Below are positions 61,535 through 64,000 of a stretch of DNA of 64,000 nt, piece after piece. The notes below the pieces were generated by a model that worked only from the letters and a program-made list of their open reading frames with translations, did no database searches and was not told where the DNA came from. The translations under genes were made by a program, and so were the position numbers. Numbering within the stretch: the stretch's first letter is position 1; the number at the start of each line of letters is the position of its first letter. The DNA comes from Acidovorax sp. Leaf78 (lineage in GTDB: Bacteria; Pseudomonadota; Gammaproteobacteria; Burkholderiales; Burkholderiaceae_C). The DNA is taken from the NCBI RefSeq assembly GCF_001422735.1, contig NZ_LMLZ01000001.1, positions 63,298 through 127,297 of the forward strand, read 5' to 3'.

Positions 61535-64000
61535 GGAATCATGTCTTGGGTGACCAGCACAGCAAACGGCAGTCGGCTGCCGCCCGGGCCTACAGCGCCC
61601 AGTACATCGGACAGCGGCAGGTGGCTGCCATTGTCCAACGCTCGGCCGGTGAACAGCTCGACCCACTGTGCGGGCTTGGCCAGGGACGGGTGGACATCTG
61701 CCAGGCTCACCTGGGTGTCCTGCCAATCGCTGTGGTGCTGGGCATCCCAGGCCGCCAGCAGCCGTCCGCACACCAGCACGATGGCCTGGCCCTCATGCAC
61801 GCGCGCATAGGCCAGCGCGTGGGATGCTGCGGCGCCTTCCACTGCCAGCGGCAGATAGATGGCGTCGCGCAGCAGCGCTGCATGCCGCGCCCGCAGCTGC
61901 AAAAGCCGCCAGGTCACCAGCTGCTTGGTAGCCGCTGGCATGGTGGCGTCAGTGCCCAGAAGGCCGCTCCAATCGTCACCTGTCGGGTACTGACCATCCG
62001 CGTACAGGGCCTGCAGCGGCTCAAGCGACGCTTGTAGCGACGCGAAGTCCACCGGGCGACGGTTGTCCGGGTCCACCAGCGAGAAGTTCCACTGCTCGCA
62101 CCCCTGGTAAATATCGGGCACCCCAGGCGCTGTGAGCTTGATCGCCAGCTGGCACAGGCTGTTGCGAAAGCCGTAGGGCGCGATGCGCTGCACCCAGGCC
62201 TGCAGGGGGCGCAGGAACCGGTCGCTCGACAGGGCCTTGTCGATGTAATGCCGCACCGCCTCTTCATACGCTTCGTTCGGAAACAGCCAGTTGCTCTGCA
62301 GCTTGGCCTCGCGCATGGCTTTCACCATGTACTGCGCGATGCGCTCTCGCAGTGCAGGCAGGCAATCGTCGTCGCAGCCCGCTGCAGGCCAGATGCCCAC
62401 CAGCGCCTGAAACAGCGCCCACAGGTCGTGCGCACTGGGTGCCGGCGCGTCGTCCACCGTACGGCGCAACGGCTCTGCAGCGCTGTGCAGTGCCTGCACC
62501 GTGGCCTCCCATTCGTCCACCAGTTCGGACAACACGTTCAGGCGTGCCCGCACGTCCTCCGATCGCTTGCTGTCGTGCGTTGAAGTGGCCAGCAAGCCGT
62601 GCGGCACATGCCGGGCCCGCTGCATGTTGGCCTGGTGGAAGGCGGAGACCGGCAGTCCGAAGCGCCGCGGTTCGGCACCCACATCGTTGAGCGAGACCAG
62701 GCGCACGTAGCGGTAGAACAAGGTGTCTTCCACCGCCTTGGCCATCACCGGCGCGGTGAACTGCTGCCACCGTCGCACAAAGTGCGCGCGCAGCTCGGGT
62801 GCCGGGCCGTCTTCGCCCAGCAGCACCCCGCGCAGGAAGGCCAGCACGCCGCCCTCGGCCGTGCCCAGCCGCCGGCGCGATGCGGCAATCGCCCAGTCGA
62901 TGTGCTGCACATCGATGGCGCTGGGCGCCGCGCCGCCCGGCACCACGTAGGTGCGGTACACCGGGAATTGCGTGGCTACTTCCACCAACGCCACACGCAG
63001 CTGGTTGCGGGTGAAGTCGCACGCGCGCCGGTCGGCCCGGGTGATCTGGCTCAAGGTGCCCACCAGCCACGCCAGGTCGCTGAACAGGGCGGTCTCGATG
63101 ATGAGCCGCTTGCACTCGCGCGCCGCATCTTCAAAGGCCAGAGTGTTGCCGGTAAAGCCCTGGTATACCGCGTCGAATCGCTCTTGCGCATCCGGGTCGA
63201 TGAACACGCCGTTGACCAGCCGTGAGAACCGGTACCCCGTGCCCCCATGCACCTGCCAGTCGGCGGGCAGCGGCTCGTGCTCGGCCATGATCTTCTCGAC
63301 CACGATGTACAGCGCCCGAGGCGGCAGGCCACCGGCCTGCAACAGGCCCTGGTAGCGCTGCTGCAGCCGCGCAAAGTACTGCGCCGGGTCCGCCAGCCCA
63401 TCGGGGTGGTCGATGCGCAGGCCGCTGACCTTGCCCTGCGCCAGCCAGCGGAAGGTCAGCGCGTGCACCGCGTCGAACACCTCGGTGTTCTCCATCCGTA
63501 TGGCGGCGAGCGCGTTGACGTCGAAAAAGCGGCGGTAGTTGATGTCGTCGCCCGCCACACGCCAGTCTGCCAAGCGGTAGGCCTGGCCCTGCAGCAGGCG
63601 GTCCAGCAGGTCGAAGCTGGCTGCGTCCCCCTGCGTTCCGTTCACCAGCTTCAGGTTGGCGTCGATCCAGTCGCGCACCCAGGCCAGGCGCGCGGCAAAG
63701 CCCGCCAGGCGCTGCTGGTGCACGCCAGCATCGCGCAGCCGCGTGGCGCGCAAGGCCGCGTCTTCTGTGTCGTGCGGCGGCAGCAGTCCGAAGGCATCCA
63801 CCAGCGAATGCACGGCAGAAAAATCGTCTTGCTCGGCGCCCGGCGTGGCCGCCACAGGCAAGGGCACTGCGCTCAGCAACAGCGCATAGCTGCGCGGGTC
63901 GAGCGGGAAAGTCCGCTCCCAGTAGGCAACGGCAAAACGCCCGGTATCGCCATCGAACCGCACCTGAAACTCGCCGGACTCCAGCACCTTGCCGTAGTGG
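61531..64000 (-). CDS. treY: Maltooligosyltrehalose synthase (partial, cut by window edge)
   Basis: The C-terminal 820 or so residues are inside the window; the frame is still open at base 64000 (HYGKVLESGEFQVRF is the first visible stretch), so the gene start is outside. TreY converts the reducing end of maltodextrin to a trehalosyl unit. Signatures include GDDINYRRFFDVNALAAIRM, GLRIDHPDGLADP and KFT-type AIKLTAPGVPDIYQGCE, typical of the GH13 TreY subfamily. It overlaps glgA by four bases. A treZ or glgX gene would be expected upstream, beyond the window. Confidence 0.95.
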   Translation of the reverse strand, partial: HYGKVLESGEFQVRFDGDTGRFAVAYWERTFPLDPRSYALLLSAVPLPVAATPGAEQDDFSAVHSLVDAFGLLPPHDTEDAALRATRLRDAGVHQQRLAGFAARLAWVRDWIDANLKLVNGTQGDAASFDLLDRLLQGQAYRLADWRVAGDDINYRRFFDVNALAAIRMENTEVFDAVHALTFRWLAQGKVSGLRIDHPDGLADPAQYFARLQQRYQGLLQAGGLPPRALYIVVEKIMAEHEPLPADWQVHGGTGYRFSRLVNGVFIDPDAQERFDAVYQGFTGNTLAFEDAARECKRLIIETALFSDLAWLVGTLSQITRADRRACDFTRNQLRVALVEVATQFPVYRTYVVPGGAAPSAIDVQHIDWAIAASRRRLGTAEGGVLAFLRGVLLGEDGPAPELRAHFVRRWQQFTAPVMAKAVEDTLFYRYVRLVSLNDVGAEPRRFGLPVSAFHQANMQRARHVPHGLLATSTHDSKRSEDVRARLNVLSELVDEWEATVQALHSAAEPLRRTVDDAPAPSAHDLWALFQALVGIWPAAGCDDDCLPALRERIAQYMVKAMREAKLQSNWLFPNEAYEEAVRHYIDKALSSDRFLRPLQAWVQRIAPYGFRNSLCQLAIKLTAPGVPDIYQGCEQWNFSLVDPDNRRPVDFASLQASLEPLQALYADGQYPTGDDWSGLLGTDATMPAATKQLVTWRLLQLRARHAALLRDAIYLPLAVEGAAASHALAYARVHEGQAIVLVCGRLLAAWDAQHHSDWQDTQVSLADVHPSLAKPAQWVELFTGRALDNGSHLPLSDVLGAVGPGGSRLPFAVLVTQDMIP

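Overview
The window is a stretch of chromosome from a GC-rich betaproteobacterium. Gene order, protein types and two families of short intergenic repeats point to Burkholderiales, family Comamonadaceae, probably Acidovorax or a close relative; this is inference, since no 16S rRNA gene is present. Coding density is high. I see no insertion sequence, integrase, prophage, rRNA operon or CRISPR array.

Layout. 1-9.0 kb: tail of ubiB, a sodium/solute symporter, an fmdB-DUF502-aspS cluster ending in a terminator, a CsgG-like lipoprotein, then a large tandem-sensor CheW protein coupled to nudB. 9.0-16.5 kb: a response regulator with a TPR-like tail divergent from a phosphodiesterase-clsB pair, then folE coupled to a BLUF blue-light sensor, an EamA transporter and a DUF429 protein. 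16.5-20.6 kb: a minus-strand red-light module (bphO-bphP-response regulator-degenerate kinase). 20.9-26.3 kb: a small secreted protein, a phosphatase, a muramidase-like gene with a lipoprotein partner, a TTC38-type TPR protein and a membrane-anchored unknown. 26.4-33.7 kb: a peptide ABC transporter cluster (dppB-dppC-dppD-dppF-binding protein) with an amidase. 33.8-40.4 kb: ferredoxin, then the conserved run TPR-lolB-ispE-tRNA-Gln-prs-rplY-pth on the minus strand. 40.4-48.9 kb: mutM, a dynamin-like GTPase, mutY; rapZ, recN, nadK; divergent hrcA. 48.9-54.2 kb: two tRNAs, greB, and the yicC-gmk-rpoZ-spoT run. 54.3-59.7 kb: a Ser/Thr kinase-PP2C phosphatase pair, rph, rdgB, hemW and an I78-type inhibitor lipoprotein. 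59.7-60.1 kb: a long intergenic region with a candidate small RNA. 60.1-64 kb: glgA overlapping treY, which runs off the edge.

How it fits together. Much of the window is housekeeping: translation (aspS, pth, rplY, tRNAs), nucleotide and PRPP supply (prs, gmk, rdgB, rph), stringent response (spoT, rpoZ, greB), oxidised-guanine repair (mutM, mutY), lipoprotein and isoprenoid pathways. Over it lies a sensory layer: two unrelated photoreceptors (flavin BLUF and bilin phytochrome) less than 4 kb apart, a stand-alone response regulator, a possible phosphotransfer protein, and two chemotaxis/response-regulator proteins of unusual build.

The most notable non-coding signals are (i) a nested-hairpin repeat, five copies, always just after a stop codon and in the sense of that gene, with paired base changes that preserve the stems; (ii) a second repeat, five copies, mostly in leaders; (iii) a candidate 115-nt small RNA with C-rich, anti-Shine-Dalgarno-like segments at about 59.8-59.9 kb; and (iv) a 28-bp divergent nadK/hrcA gap that suggests leaderless transcription.
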